DNA of 36,636 nt from an uncultured Bacteroidota bacterium (GCA_903839195.1 CAIMBK010000103.1:1-36636); one strand, 5' to 3'. Positions 1 to 8,840 are shown, counted from the stretch's first letter. The notes: generated by a model from the sequence alone, not told the origin. A program made the numbers and translations.

Positions 1-498
1 GAATATTTGAAAATGATTGAATATAAAACCGCCGTTCTTGTGGCTGCGGCTATGAAAATGGGTGCTATAATTGCCGAAACTTCCGAAGAAAATGGAAATG
101 CAATATATGATTTTGGATTAAATTTAGGTTTGGCTTTTCAATTGCAAGACGATTATTTAGATGCTTTTGGCGACCCAGAAACTTTCGGAAAACAAGTTGG
201 GGGCGATATTATTGAAAATAAAAAAACCTATTTATTTCTTAAAGCAGTTGCCCTTTCTGACAAAAAAATTGCTGAACAACTGACGCAGTTATTTTCTATC
301 AATTCCAAAGATAATGAAGATAAAATCAAGGCTGTAAAAACAATATTTATGGAATCAGGCGCCGCAGAAGCCACTCAAGATGCGATTCGGGTTTATACTT
401 TTAAAGCCTTTGAAACATTGGACAAACTGAATATTTCATCAGAGAAAAAAAATATGTTGCGCACTTTTGGCGAAAAATTAATGAGTCGAAATGTATAA
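1..498 (+). CDS. Polyprenyl (farnesyl/geranylgeranyl) diphosphate synthase, 3' part
   Basis: This is the C-terminal half of a trans-isoprenyl diphosphate synthase, which condenses isopentenyl diphosphate with an allylic diphosphate to make C15-C20 or longer prenyl carriers. The frame is open from the first base, so the gene begins upstream; about 165 of the usual ~325 residues are present. The second Asp-rich motif is visible in FQLQDDYLDAFGD (DDxxD, Mg-diphosphate binding), preceded by the family's Lys-Thr-Ala element (EYKTAVL). The first Asp-rich motif must lie outside the window. The stop codon overlaps the next gene's ATG, so the two are probably cotranscribed. Family membership is clear; chain length cannot be read from this fragment because the length-determining residues sit before the first DDxxD. 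Confidence 0.93.
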   Translation, partial: EYLKMIEYKTAVLVAAAMKMGAIIAETSEENGNAIYDFGLNLGLAFQLQDDYLDAFGDPETFGKQVGGDIIENKKTYLFLKAVALSDKKIAEQLTQLFSINSKDNEDKIKAVKTIFMESGAAEATQDAIRVYTFKAFETLDKLNISSEKKNMLRTFGEKLMSRNV

Positions 499-847
499 TT
501 TCATCGCGCCAATTTCTACAGATAATTTACTTTCCGAGGCCGAAAAAGAAAATTTATATGCCCAACTAATTGAGCAAATTAATAAAGATTTTAATTTTGC
601 CAACGAACCCATTGACTTACCTTCAAACGTAACTCCGGAAGATTTAAAATCCCAATTGCACGAAAAAATTTATCGTTTGATTCAGTATAAATTTGCCGAA
701 TATTTGAGTTTGCTATACATTGTTGATGTCCCAGAAGATCAAGTAAAAAAACTCGATGGTTCCGATATTATGGAATTGTCACAACAAGTGGCTTTCTTGG
801 TTTTAAAACGCGAATGGATGAAAGTATGGTTTCGGAATAAATTTTAG
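491..847 (+). CDS. Conserved hypothetical protein, 118 aa
   Basis: Not recognised as a named family. The ATG lies inside the end of the prenyl synthase gene (8-nt overlap, ATGTATAA), which suggests translational coupling. The protein is small, soluble-looking, mostly helical and acidic in its N-terminal half. It has no signal peptide or membrane segment and ends in a basic, Trp-containing tail (REWMKVWFRNKF). Codon use matches the neighbours. It ends 9 nt from the convergent barrel gene with no visible terminator. A similar small gene beside sucA is, as I recall, usual in flavobacteria, but its role is unknown and none is proposed here. Confidence 0.8.
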   Translation: MYNFIAPISTDNLLSEAEKENLYAQLIEQINKDFNFANEPIDLPSNVTPEDLKSQLHEKIYRLIQYKFAEYLSLLYIVDVPEDQVKKLDGSDIMELSQQVAFLVLKREWMKVWFRNKF

Positions 848-856
848 CGAATTTCT

Positions 857-1408
857 TTAGAAATAAACCCGAATAAACGGTGTCAGTGCGGTATTGTATA
901 CAAAATCAGTTTTTTTGTACAAAAGATTATATCGCATACCAATTGTAACATTGTTCGACCGATAACCCGCGCCAAGCAGCAATCCGGTATTCCAAAAATT
1001 ATCATGAATGTTGTTTTTGCCTTCATTACTATAAGTTCTATTTACGCGCAATTGTTCCAGTTCTAATGAAATTTGAATCGCCTCAACAGGATTAAAAATC
1101 TCGATTAAACTTCCGCCATAAATCGCCGAACTATATTCTTCTCTGGAAGAAACGAAACTTCCTTGAAGCCCCACGCCAGTTGAAAAATAATCATTAACAG
1201 GATAAATGGCGCTCGGAGCGATGATAATATTTGTAAAATCAGAACCTATATTTAATCCAAATGCGCCGCCAAACTCCAGATTTTTCCAAAAATAACTGGA
1301 AGATTTTGAAGTTGAATTTTGATTTTGTGCAAACGATTGTACAGAAAAAAAGGCAATTAACAATAACACAAACTTTTTTAATGGCGATATCAGAAATTTG
1401 TTTTTCAT
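857..1408 (-). CDS. Small outer-membrane beta-barrel protein (hypothetical)
   Basis: A 183-residue exported protein. Residues 1-27 form a Sec signal peptide: a basic N-terminus, a Leu/Phe-rich core and a cleavage-like site at SFA-QN. The rest alternates polar and hydrophobic residues in short strands with Gly/Tyr/Asn turns (for example GLLLGAGYRSNNVTIGMRYN) and ends in an aromatic residue (IRVYF), as outer-membrane barrels do. It is transcribed divergently from sucA with its own -7 box at 1437-1444. From memory, flavobacterial homologues are sometimes labelled alpha-ketoglutarate decarboxylase; nothing in the sequence supports an enzyme, and the label probably spread from the neighbouring sucA. 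Function unknown. Confidence 0.8.
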   Translation of the reverse strand: MKNKFLISPLKKFVLLLIAFFSVQSFAQNQNSTSKSSSYFWKNLEFGGAFGLNIGSDFTNIIIAPSAIYPVNDYFSTGVGLQGSFVSSREEYSSAIYGGSLIEIFNPVEAIQISLELEQLRVNRTYSNEGKNNIHDNFWNTGLLLGAGYRSNNVTIGMRYNLLYKKTDFVYNTALTPFIRVYF

Positions 1409-1436
1409 ATTTAGGTATAAAATAGTACTTATTGAG

Positions 1437-1444
1437 CAAAAGTA
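1437..1444 (-). promoter_or_regulatory. -7 promoter box for the barrel gene
   Basis: TACTTTTG read on the minus strand matches the Bacteroidota -7 consensus TAnnTTTG. It sits about 28 nt upstream of the barrel gene's ATG. No convincing -33 TTG was found at standard spacing. Confidence 0.6.
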
Positions 1445-1478
1445 ATGAAAAAGTGCAACGATTATATTTCATTTATTG

Positions 1479-1486
1479 TACTTTTG
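1479..1486 (+). promoter_or_regulatory. -7 promoter box for sucA
   Basis: TACTTTTG matches TAnnTTTG and lies 36 nt upstream of the sucA ATG at 1523. An in-frame upstream ATG at 1445 precedes this box and would not be on the transcript, which supports the 1523 start. Confidence 0.65.
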
Positions 1487-1522
1487 CAAAACAATTTTAT
1501 AAATCAGGATATTCAAAAAAAT

Positions 1523-4285
1523 ATGGATAGGTTTTCCTTTTTAAACGCAGCACATTCCGAATTTTTCGATCAATTATACGAGCAATACTTAACTAATCCA
1601 GATAGCGTAGAACCTAGTTGGCGAAGTTTTTTTCAGGGTTTCGACTTTGGAATGGCGACTTATAACGATGAATTATCCTCTGAAAATGTTGTTAATTTCC
1701 AACAAAACGGACAAGCATCTGAAAAACTTCAAAAAGAATTCAATGTTATTCGATTAATTGACGGGTATCGTTCGAGAGGTCATTTGTTTACCAAAACAAA
1801 TCCCGTTCGCGATAGAAGGAATTATTTTCCAACTTTGGAATTAGAAAATTTTGGCCTATCAAATGATGATTTGCAAACCGTTTTTGATGCCGCAAAAATA
1901 TTAGGACAAGCGCCTTGTTCGCTTCAAAAAATACTCGATCATCTTAAAAATGTATATTGCCAACATATTGGTATTGAATACATGTATATGCGGAATCCTG
2001 AGATTATTCAATGGATTCAGAACAAATTAAACACCAATGATAATCTTCCTAATTTCGATTCGGAGGAGAAAAAAATCATTCTTGACAAACTAAATCAAGC
2101 GGTTTCGTTTGAAAATTTCTTGCACACAAAATACGTCGGTCAAAAAAGATTTTCCCTTGAAGGTGGCGAATCAATCATTCCTGCTTTGGACGCTTTGATC
2201 GAAAAAGCAGCTGAAAAAGGGGTTGAACAATTCGTAATGGGAATGGCCCATCGTGGACGTTTGAATGTTTTGGCCAATATTTTTGGCAAATCTACACAAG
2301 ATATTTTTGGTGAATTTGACGGAAAAGATTACGATCAAGAATATTTTGATGGCGATGTAAAATACCACCTTGGTTTAAGCGCCGAGAAACAAACGCGATC
2401 CGGAAAAACCATCAATATTAATTTGGCTCCAAACCCTTCGCATCTTGAAACGGTTGGCGCCGTTATTGAAGGAATTACAAGAGCAAAACAAGAAAAATAT
2501 TATCCAAACGATTTTTCAAAAGTATTGCCAATCGCCGTTCATGGTGATGCCGCAATTGCTGGACAAGGAATTTTGTATGAAATTGTCCAAATGGCGCAAT
2601 TAGATGGATACAAAACGGGCGGAACAATTCACATTGTAATCAATAATCAAGTAGGTTTTACTACTAATTATTTGGACGCACGTTCCTCAACCTATTGTAC
2701 CGATGTTGCCAAAGTAACACTTTCACCGGTTTTACACGTTAATGCCGATGATGCCGAAGCGGTGGTTCACGCCATTTCTTTTGCCGTAGATTTCAGAATG
2801 GAATTTGGTCGTGATGTTTTTATTGATTTATTAGGGTATAGAAAATACGGACATAACGAAGGGGATGAACCTCGTTTTACCCAACCTGTTTTATATAAAA
2901 TTATAGCCAAACACAACAATCCGAGAGATATTTATGCCGCAAAATTATTGGCTGAAAATGTTATCGATGGTAATTTTGTAAAGCAACTTGAAGAAGAATA
3001 TAAATCGAAATTAGAAGTCAATCTAGAAGCGTCACGCAAAAAAGATTTGACAATAATTACCCCTTTCATGAAAAATGAATGGGAAGGATTTTCACAAGTT
3101 ACCGATACGCAAATGCTCGAAAAAGTAGATACCTCTTTTTCAAAAGAGGGATTGAAAGTGGTTGCCAACGCCGTTTGTAATTTACCCCCCGATAAAAAAT
3201 TCATTAGTAAAATACAAAAATTAATAAACGACCGGAAAACCATGTTTTTCGAAACCAATAAGTTAGATTGGGCAATGGCCGAACATTTGGCGTATGGTTC
3301 ATTATTATTAGAAGGTTTTGACATAAGAATTTCTGGCCAAGATGTTGAAAGAGGAACATTTTCTCACCGACATGCTGTTGTAAAAGTGGAAGATTCAGAA
3401 GAAGAAGTAACCTTGATCAACAATTTGGAAGACGCCAAAGGCAAATTTCAGATATACAATTCATTGCTTTCGGAATATGGCGTTTTAGGATTTGACTACG
3501 GATATGCGCTAGCAAGTCCAAAAACATTAACAATTTGGGAAGCACAATTTGGCGATTTCAGTAATGGCGCTCAAATTATGATTGACCAATACATTTCTTG
3601 TGGCGAAGACAAATGGAACAACCAAAACGGAATCGTATTATTATTGCCACACGGATATGAAGGACAAGGTGCCGAACACTCATCGGGAAGAATGGAGCGT
3701 TATTTGCAACTTTGCGCACGTCATAATATGTATGTAGCGGATTGTACCACACCGGCAAATTTTTATCACTTGTTGCGAAGACAAATGAAAACAACTTTCC
3801 GCAAACCATTAATTGTTTTTACACCAAAAAGTTTATTGCGTGATCCAAGAGTGGTTTCCCCAGTAGAAGATTTCACAACAGGTTCTTTTCAGGAAACGTT
3901 TGATGATGAAACGGTAGACAAAAAGGCGGTAAAAACGCTAGTTTTTTGCACAGGAAAATTCTATTATGATATTACCGCCGAAAGAGAAAACAGCGGTCGA
4001 AATGATGTGGCGGTTGTCAGAATCGAACAATTATTTCCATTACCAGTCGAACAATTAAAAGCCATTATTTCCAAATATCCAAATGCTGACGATTATGTTT
4101 GGGCGCAAGAAGAACCAAAAAACATGGGCGCTTATGGCTATATGTTAATGAATTTTGATTTGGTAAAATGGAGATTAGCTTCCCTTCGATCATATGCCGC
4201 ACCGGCATCTGGAAGTTATACAAGATCAAAAAGACGTCACGCAGATGCCATAAAAATGGTGTTTGACAAAAATTTATTTAGATAA
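1523..4285 (+). CDS. sucA: 2-oxoglutarate dehydrogenase E1 component
   Basis: Thiamine-diphosphate-dependent E1 of the 2-oxoglutarate dehydrogenase complex; it decarboxylates 2-oxoglutarate in the TCA cycle and passes the succinyl group to the lipoyl arm of E2. The product is 920 aa, close to the family's ~930. Visible features: the N-terminal E2/E3-binding-like helix (FLNAAHSEFFDQLYEQYL), GMAHRGRLNVLAN near residue 240, the thiamine-diphosphate region HGDAAIAGQG near 340, GHNEGDEP near 443, and the transketolase-type pyrimidine domain with GQDVERGTFSHRHAVV near 610. The start at 1523 (MDRFSF) is chosen because the longer reading from 1445 begins before the promoter box and adds 26 unconserved-looking residues. 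sucB follows after 42 nt, so the two form an operon. The E3 gene is not in the window. Confidence 0.97.
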   Translation: MDRFSFLNAAHSEFFDQLYEQYLTNPDSVEPSWRSFFQGFDFGMATYNDELSSENVVNFQQNGQASEKLQKEFNVIRLIDGYRSRGHLFTKTNPVRDRRNYFPTLELENFGLSNDDLQTVFDAAKILGQAPCSLQKILDHLKNVYCQHIGIEYMYMRNPEIIQWIQNKLNTNDNLPNFDSEEKKIILDKLNQAVSFENFLHTKYVGQKRFSLEGGESIIPALDALIEKAAEKGVEQFVMGMAHRGRLNVLANIFGKSTQDIFGEFDGKDYDQEYFDGDVKYHLGLSAEKQTRSGKTININLAPNPSHLETVGAVIEGITRAKQEKYYPNDFSKVLPIAVHGDAAIAGQGILYEIVQMAQLDGYKTGGTIHIVINNQVGFTTNYLDARSSTYCTDVAKVTLSPVLHVNADDAEAVVHAISFAVDFRMEFGRDVFIDLLGYRKYGHNEGDEPRFTQPVLYKIIAKHNNPRDIYAAKLLAENVIDGNFVKQLEEEYKSKLEVNLEASRKKDLTIITPFMKNEWEGFSQVTDTQMLEKVDTSFSKEGLKVVANAVCNLPPDKKFISKIQKLINDRKTMFFETNKLDWAMAEHLAYGSLLLEGFDIRISGQDVERGTFSHRHAVVKVEDSEEEVTLINNLEDAKGKFQIYNSLLSEYGVLGFDYGYALASPKTLTIWEAQFGDFSNGAQIMIDQYISCGEDKWNNQNGIVLLLPHGYEGQGAEHSSGRMERYLQLCARHNMYVADCTTPANFYHLLRRQMKTTFRKPLIVFTPKSLLRDPRVVSPVEDFTTGSFQETFDDETVDKKAVKTLVFCTGKFYYDITAERENSGRNDVAVVRIEQLFPLPVEQLKAIISKYPNADDYVWAQEEPKNMGAYGYMLMNFDLVKWRLASLRSYAAPASGSYTRSKRRHADAIKMVFDKNLFR

Positions 4286-4327
4286 AACAATATTACTAGT
4301 AAGATTCATAATTTAAAAGAATAGAAC

Positions 4328-5536
4328 ATGATTTTAGAAATGAAAGTCCCTTCGCCAGGCGAATCAATCAAAGAAGTTGAAATTGCCACTTGGTTAGTAA
4401 AAGATGGTGATTATGTAGAAAAAGACCAAGCCATTGCCGAGGTGGATTCGGACAAAGCAACATTAGAATTACCCGCAGAAGCTAGTGGAATTATTACACT
4501 TAAAGCCGAAGAAGGAGATGCAGTTGCTGTTGGAGCAGTAGTTTGTCTTATCGATACCAGCGCAGCAAAACCATCAGGTTCAACACCAGCGCCAGTAGCC
4601 GTTGAAGCACCAAAAGTGGAAGTAAAAGCAGCGCCAGTTCAAGCAACTACTACTTATGCAACCGGAACGCCTTCGCCAGCTGCAAGAAAAATCTTAGACG
4701 AAAAAAACATACATCCAGAAACTATTATTGGCACCGGAAAAGAGGGTCGAATTACAAAAGAAGATGCGGTAAATGCTGTTCCTTCAATGGGAACTTCTCC
4801 TGACGGAAACCGTGGTTCGGAAAGAACAAAATTATCAATGTTGCGTCGCAAAGTGGCCGAACGATTGGTGGCCGCTAAAAACGAAACCGCCATGTTAACG
4901 ACTTTCAACGAAGTAAACATGACGCCAATTAATTTAATTCGTAATGAATACAAAGAAGCTTTCAAAGCAAAACATGGCGGATTAGGATTGGGTTATATGT
5001 CCTTTTTTACCAAAGCCGTAACGCGTGCTTTGAAACTTTATCCAGATGTTAACTCAATGATTGATGGCGATTATAAAATTGCGTATGATTTTTGCGATAT
5101 TTCTGTTGCCGTTTCAGGACCAAAAGGATTAATGGTTCCCGTAGTTCGGGGTGCCGAAAACCTAACTTTTAGAGGGGTTGAAGCAGAAATCAAACGATTA
5201 GCCATTCGTGCTAGAGACGGACAAATTACCGTTGACGATATGACTGGAGGAACTTTTACAATTTCAAATGGTGGTGTTTTTGGAAGCATGCTTTCCACAC
5301 CAATTATTAATCCACCACAATCTGGAATTTTAGGAATGCACAATATTATTGAACGTCCAATTGCAGTAAATGGAAAAGTTGAAATCCACCCAATGATGTA
5401 CGTTGCTTTATCGTATGATCATAGAATTATTGATGGTCGTGAATCTGTTGGATTCTTAGTTGCGGTTAAAGAAGCATTGGAAAATCCATTAGAATTATTG
5501 ATGGAGGGTAATGCTCAAAAAGCTTTAGAATTGTAA
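4328..5536 (+). CDS. sucB: 2-oxoglutarate dehydrogenase E2, dihydrolipoyl succinyltransferase
   Basis: Core acyltransferase of the 2-oxoglutarate dehydrogenase complex; transfers succinyl from lipoate to CoA. Three modules are visible: an N-terminal lipoyl domain with lipoylated Lys43 in [11 protein letters not shown]; a linker rich in Ala/Pro/Val; a peripheral-subunit-binding domain at about residues 110-150 ([29 protein letters not shown]); and the catalytic domain to the C-terminus with YDHRIIDG, where His365 and Asp369 form the HxxxDG active site. At 402 aa it has the usual length and one lipoyl domain, the succinyltransferase pattern rather than the multi-lipoyl pyruvate type. It is cotranscribed with sucA and followed by a strong terminator. 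Confidence 0.96.
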   Translation: MILEMKVPSPGESIKEVEIATWLVKDGDYVEKDQAIAEVDSDKATLELPAEASGIITLKAEEGDAVAVGAVVCLIDTSAAKPSGSTPAPVAVEAPKVEVKAAPVQATTTYATGTPSPAARKILDEKNIHPETIIGTGKEGRITKEDAVNAVPSMGTSPDGNRGSERTKLSMLRRKVAERLVAAKNETAMLTTFNEVNMTPINLIRNEYKEAFKAKHGGLGLGYMSFFTKAVTRALKLYPDVNSMIDGDYKIAYDFCDISVAVSGPKGLMVPVVRGAENLTFRGVEAEIKRLAIRARDGQITVDDMTGGTFTISNGGVFGSMLSTPIINPPQSGILGMHNIIERPIAVNGKVEIHPMMYVALSYDHRIIDGRESVGFLVAVKEALENPLELLMEGNAQKALEL

Positions 5537-5556
5537 AACGTATTTTATTTTATTGT

Positions 5557-5593
5557 AAAAACCCCTGTTTATAAACAGGGGTTTTTCTTTTTT
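5557..5593 (+). terminator. Intrinsic terminator after sucAB
   Basis: A perfect 30-nt inverted repeat with 15-nt arms (5557-5571 and 5572-5586) centred on CCCCTGTTTA/TAAACAGGGG is followed by a T-rich run. It starts 20 nt after the sucB stop. It has A-runs on the 5' side as well, so it could work in both directions, but only the plus-strand gene needs it. Confidence 0.92.
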
Positions 5594-5618
5594 ATTGAAA
5601 TCAAACCAATCAAAATGT

Positions 5619-5626
5619 TACCTTTG
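5619..5626 (+). promoter_or_regulatory. -7 promoter box for the TatD-family gene
   Basis: TACCTTTG matches TAnnTTTG, with a TTG 22 nt upstream (5594-5596) as a possible -33 element. It lies 16 nt before the ATG at 5643, which supports that start over the in-frame upstream codon at 5595. Confidence 0.65.
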
Positions 5627-5642
5627 TTTTTTAAAAAACAGG

Positions 5643-6410
5643 ATGATTTTTACCGATACACACACCCATTTATATTCAGAAGAATTCGATATTGACCGTG
5701 ACGAAATGATGCAGCGCGCTATAAATGCTGGCGTAACGCGTTTTTTTATTCCAGCAATTGATTCTTCTTGTATTCAAAAAATGTATGATTTGGAAACCAA
5801 ATTTCCTGAGAATGTTTTTCTAATGATGGGTTTGCACCCAACGTATGTAAAAGACAATTATATTGATGAATTGCAAATCGTTGAACAGGAATTGGCCTCC
5901 AGAAAATTTGTCGCTATTGGCGAAATCGGAATTGATTTGTATTGGGACAAAACCCATCTCAACGAACAACAAATTACGTTTAGGAGACAAATTCAATTAG
6001 CAAAACAATACAAATTACCAATCGTGATTCATTGTCGCGAGGCTTTTGATGAAATATTTGAAATATTAGAAGAAGAAAAATCATCTGATTTATTTGGTAT
6101 TTTTCATTGTTTTACGGGAACCTACGAGCAAGCGCTTCAAGCGATTTCCTATAATATGAAACTCGGAATTGGCGGAGTTGTTACATTCAAAAACGGAAAA
6201 ATCGATCAGTTTTTGGATAAAATAGATTCAAAACACATCGTTTTAGAAACCGATTCGCCTTATTTGGCGCCAATTCCTTTTCGAGGAAAACGAAATGAAA
6301 GTGCTCATGTAACTTTGGTAGCCAAAAAATTAGCCCAAATTTACAATGTCACATTCGAAGAAATTGCCAGAATTACTACAGAAAATTCAAAAGCTGTTTT
6401 TGGGATTTAA
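5643..6410 (+). CDS. TatD-family metal-dependent hydrolase (DNase)
   Basis: A TIM-barrel amidohydrolase-fold nuclease of the TatD family, cytoplasmic, 255 aa. The first metal pair is at the N-terminus (IFTDTHTHLY, His7 and His9). The catalytic Glu is in AIGEIGIDLYWDKT, further metal His residues are in IVIHCREA and IFHCFTG, and the C-terminal Asp is in ETDSPYLAP. Length and motif order match full-length family members. The start at 5643 puts HxH at the canonical position and follows the promoter box closely. Family members trim DNA 3' ends; the exact substrate is not readable from sequence. Confidence 0.92.
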   Translation: MIFTDTHTHLYSEEFDIDRDEMMQRAINAGVTRFFIPAIDSSCIQKMYDLETKFPENVFLMMGLHPTYVKDNYIDELQIVEQELASRKFVAIGEIGIDLYWDKTHLNEQQITFRRQIQLAKQYKLPIVIHCREAFDEIFEILEEEKSSDLFGIFHCFTGTYEQALQAISYNMKLGIGGVVTFKNGKIDQFLDKIDSKHIVLETDSPYLAPIPFRGKRNESAHVTLVAKKLAQIYNVTFEEIARITTENSKAVFGI

Positions 6411-6442
6411 GCAAAACAAATTTGCAAGTCAATAAAATTTCG

Positions 6443-6450
6443 TTCTTTTG
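6443..6450 (+). promoter_or_regulatory. Possible -7 box for the acyltransferase-asparaginase pair
   Basis: TTCTTTTG differs by one base from TAnnTTTG; a TTG lies 18 nt upstream (6422-6424). It is 21 nt before the ATG at 6472. The mismatch keeps this tentative. Confidence 0.4.
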
Positions 6451-6471
6451 TGGTAAATAAATAGTTAGAAA

Positions 6472-7608
6472 ATGTCAAAATTTGATCCAATACGGCCGTT
6501 TTATGATGCCGAAATAAATGAAGGAATTCAATCTACTGTGAATCATCCAATGATGAAAGCATTGATGAATTTTACGTTTCCTGATGTTGACGATGAAGTT
6601 TGGAAAGAGCAATTGCGAAAAACCCATTCAATTCGCGATTTTCAATGTAATTTTATTTATCATTCGGTTCAAAAAGTTTTAGAAAAATCATCGGAAGGCC
6701 TCACTACTTCTGGATTTGAACAATTAGAAAAAAACACTTCCTATTTATTTATTTCCAATCACCGCGATATTATTTTAGACACGTCGCTATTAAACGCCTG
6801 CCTTTTTGATCATGGTTTGGTTATGACCGCTTCCGCAATTGGTGATAATTTAGTCAAAAAAGCTTTTTTACTTACGTTGTCCAAATTGAACAGAAACTTT
6901 CTGGTTCAAAGGGGTTTATCGCCAAGAGAATTGCTTCAAAGTTCTAAATTATTATCGGAATATATTGGTCAATTGCTTTTGCGAGAAAACCGTTCGGTTT
7001 GGATTGCGCAACGTGAAGGGCGCACTAAAGACGGAAATGACGCCACGCATCCCGGCGTATTGAAAATGCTCGCAATGGCATCAGAAGAAACGAATTTAAT
7101 GGATTATTTTAAGAAAATCAAAGTCGTTCCTGTTTCTATTTCTTATGAATATGACCCAACGGATGCCCTAAAAATGCCACAATTAATGGCCGAAGCCAAT
7201 AATGAAATCTATATCAAAGAAAAAAATGAAGATTTTATGACGTTGTTAAGTGGAATAATTGGTCAAAAGAAACACATTCATATTCATGTTGGAAAAGTTT
7301 TGGATACCGAAATTGACACAATTGCTTCCGAACATGAAAACGCCAACAAACAAATTCAAGCATTAGCCCAAGTTATTGACGATTCCATTCTGAGTAGCTA
7401 TAAATTGTGGCCAACCAATTATATAGCATATGATATTTTAAACAATACCAGTACATTTTCCGATAAATATACCGAAAGCGAAAAATCCCTTTTTGAACGT
7501 AGGTTGGAGATGAAAATCAATCAAACTAATGCTGTCGAACTGCAAGGATTTTTGGCAATGTATGCCAATCCGGTGTCCAATAAATTAAAGTATCACAATG
7601 CAATCTAA
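6472..7608 (+). CDS. PlsB/PlsC-like glycerolipid acyltransferase
   Basis: A 378-aa acyltransferase-superfamily protein expected to move fatty acyl groups onto glycerol-3-phosphate or lysophosphatidate in membrane lipid synthesis. Block I appears as YLFISNHRDIILDTSLL (near residues 92-105), a later block as VWIAQREGRTKDG (the EGxR region), and a VPVSISYEYDP segment corresponds to block IV. The middle, with its 'ENRSVWIAQREGRTKDG...GVLKMLAMA' arrangement, resembles PlsB more than small PlsC proteins. The catalytic HX4D spacing is altered: the Asp falls six residues after His rather than five, or the adjacent HxD Asp is used. No clear transmembrane helix is visible. The end overlaps ansA by 11 nt, so the two are coupled. 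Substrate is uncertain. Confidence 0.85.
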   Translation: MSKFDPIRPFYDAEINEGIQSTVNHPMMKALMNFTFPDVDDEVWKEQLRKTHSIRDFQCNFIYHSVQKVLEKSSEGLTTSGFEQLEKNTSYLFISNHRDIILDTSLLNACLFDHGLVMTASAIGDNLVKKAFLLTLSKLNRNFLVQRGLSPRELLQSSKLLSEYIGQLLLRENRSVWIAQREGRTKDGNDATHPGVLKMLAMASEETNLMDYFKKIKVVPVSISYEYDPTDALKMPQLMAEANNEIYIKEKNEDFMTLLSGIIGQKKHIHIHVGKVLDTEIDTIASEHENANKQIQALAQVIDDSILSSYKLWPTNYIAYDILNNTSTFSDKYTESEKSLFERRLEMKINQTNAVELQGFLAMYANPVSNKLKYHNAI

Positions 7609-8626
7609 AGTCAAAATACTTTTAATTTATACCGGCGGAACCATCGGAATGATGAAGAATTTCGAAACGGGTGCATTAAAAGCGTTCAATTTTAGTAAAT
7701 TATTACAAAAAATCCCAGAATTAAAACAATTGGATTGTAACATCGAAACCATTTCGTTCGAAAAACCAATGGATTCGTCAAATTTAAATCCCAAACATTG
7801 GATTCAAATTGCCGAAATTATCGAAGAAAATTATTCCAATTTTAATGGTTTTGTTGTGCTTCATGGTTCCGACACCATGTCTTATTCAGCATCTGCATTG
7901 AGTTTTATTTTAGAAAATTTAAATAAACCCGTTATTTTTACAGGTTCTCAGTTGCCAATCGGTGATTTACGAACAGACGCTAAAGAAAATTTAATTACGG
8001 CCATTCAAATTGCCTCGTTGCAACAAAAAAGTAAAGCCGTGATTCAAGAAGTTTGCCTTTATTTTGAATACAAATTGTATCGTGGCAATCGGACAACAAA
8101 AATAAATGCCGAACATTTTAATGCTTTTGCTTCGCCAAATTACCCTGAATTAGTTGAATCGGGCGTTCATTTGAAAGTAAATAACGAGGTGCTTTTATCC
8201 AAAAATCCATTAAAAAAATTCCAAACCAATAAAGAATTAGATACAAATGTGGCGATAATAAAAATGTTTCCAGGAATAAACGAGTCCGTATTGGCGGCTA
8301 TTTTGGAGATTCCCAACTTAAAAGGGATTGTTTTGGAAACCTATGGTTCTGGAAATGCACCAACAGACGAATGGTTTATTTTGCTTCTTAAAAGAGCCAT
8401 AAAAAACGGATTGCATATCATAAATGTTACCCAATGTTCTGGCGGAAGCGTGAGTATGGGACATTATGAAACGAGCACACAACTGAAAAAAATTGGAGTA
8501 ATTTCTGGAAAAGATATCACTACCGAGGCTGCAATTACCAAACTTATGTACCTTTTGGGACAAAATGTAGCACCAAATGTTTTCAAAACCATTTTCGAAA
8601 CTGCAATTCGAGGCGAATTATCATAA
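7598..8626 (+). CDS. ansA: Type I L-asparaginase (cytoplasmic)
   Basis: Hydrolyses L-asparagine to aspartate and ammonia. The 342-aa protein carries both asparaginase Thr motifs, IYTGGTIGM near residue 10 and VVLHGSDTMSYSASALSF near residue 86, plus TGSQLPIG and the type I signature GNRTTKINAEHFNAFASPN. There is no signal peptide, which fits the cytoplasmic type I enzyme rather than the periplasmic type II. The ATG lies within the end of the preceding acyltransferase gene. The link between the two functions is not obvious, so the overlap probably reflects gene packing. Confidence 0.93.
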   Translation: MQSKVKILLIYTGGTIGMMKNFETGALKAFNFSKLLQKIPELKQLDCNIETISFEKPMDSSNLNPKHWIQIAEIIEENYSNFNGFVVLHGSDTMSYSASALSFILENLNKPVIFTGSQLPIGDLRTDAKENLITAIQIASLQQKSKAVIQEVCLYFEYKLYRGNRTTKINAEHFNAFASPNYPELVESGVHLKVNNEVLLSKNPLKKFQTNKELDTNVAIIKMFPGINESVLAAILEIPNLKGIVLETYGSGNAPTDEWFILLLKRAIKNGLHIINVTQCSGGSVSMGHYETSTQLKKIGVISGKDITTEAAITKLMYLLGQNVAPNVFKTIFETAIRGELS

Positions 8627-8685
8627 TATTTCCATTTTAATTTCGGTAACTGGTATTTTTTTTTGTTCTTTGCAAACTCAAATAA

Positions 8686-8770
8686 AGAGAGGTGGCCGAG
8701 TGGCTGAAGGCGCACGCTTGGAAAGCGTGTATATGGCAACATATCGAGGGTTCGAATCCCTTCCTCTCTG
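8686..8770 (+). tRNA. tRNA-Ser (anticodon GGA)
   Basis: An 85-nt class II tRNA. The acceptor stem pairs AGAGAGG (8686-8692) with CCTCTCT (8763-8769), with G8770 as discriminator. The D-arm region GGCCGAGTGGCTGAAGG is typical of serine tRNAs. The anticodon stem CACGC/GCGTG encloses the loop TTGGAAA with anticodon GGA, reading UCC and UCU. A long variable arm pairs ATATG with CATAT, and the T loop is TTCGAAT. The full CCA end is not encoded. Confidence 0.96.
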
Positions 8771-8782
8771 CAAAATAAAATT

Positions 8783-8810
8783 AAGGTAGCCCATTCGGTT
8801 GCCTTTTTTT
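8783..8810 (+). terminator. Intrinsic terminator after tRNA-Ser
   Basis: GGTAGCC (8785-8791) pairs with GGTTGCC (8797-8803) through five standard pairs and two G-T pairs around a CATTC loop, followed by a run of seven T. It starts 13 nt after the tRNA. Confidence 0.8.
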
Positions 8811-8812
8811 AG

Positions 8813-8820
8813 TATCTTTA
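8813..8820 (+). promoter_or_regulatory. Possible -7 box for the barrel protein gene
   Basis: TATCTTTA is one base from TAnnTTTG and sits 20 nt before the ATG at 8841, immediately after the tRNA terminator. Confidence 0.35.
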
Positions 8821-8840
8821 AATTCACAAATAAAAATAGG

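Noticed and set aside
1445..1522. N-terminal extension of sucA from an upstream in-frame ATG
   Set aside because: The extra codons include the -7 box TACTTTTG at 1479-1486 and the family's N-terminus begins at MDRFSF (1523).
8577..8789. 70-codon open frame across the tRNA-Ser gene
   Set aside because: It is a shadow frame running through the end of ansA and the tRNA; the tRNA folds fully.
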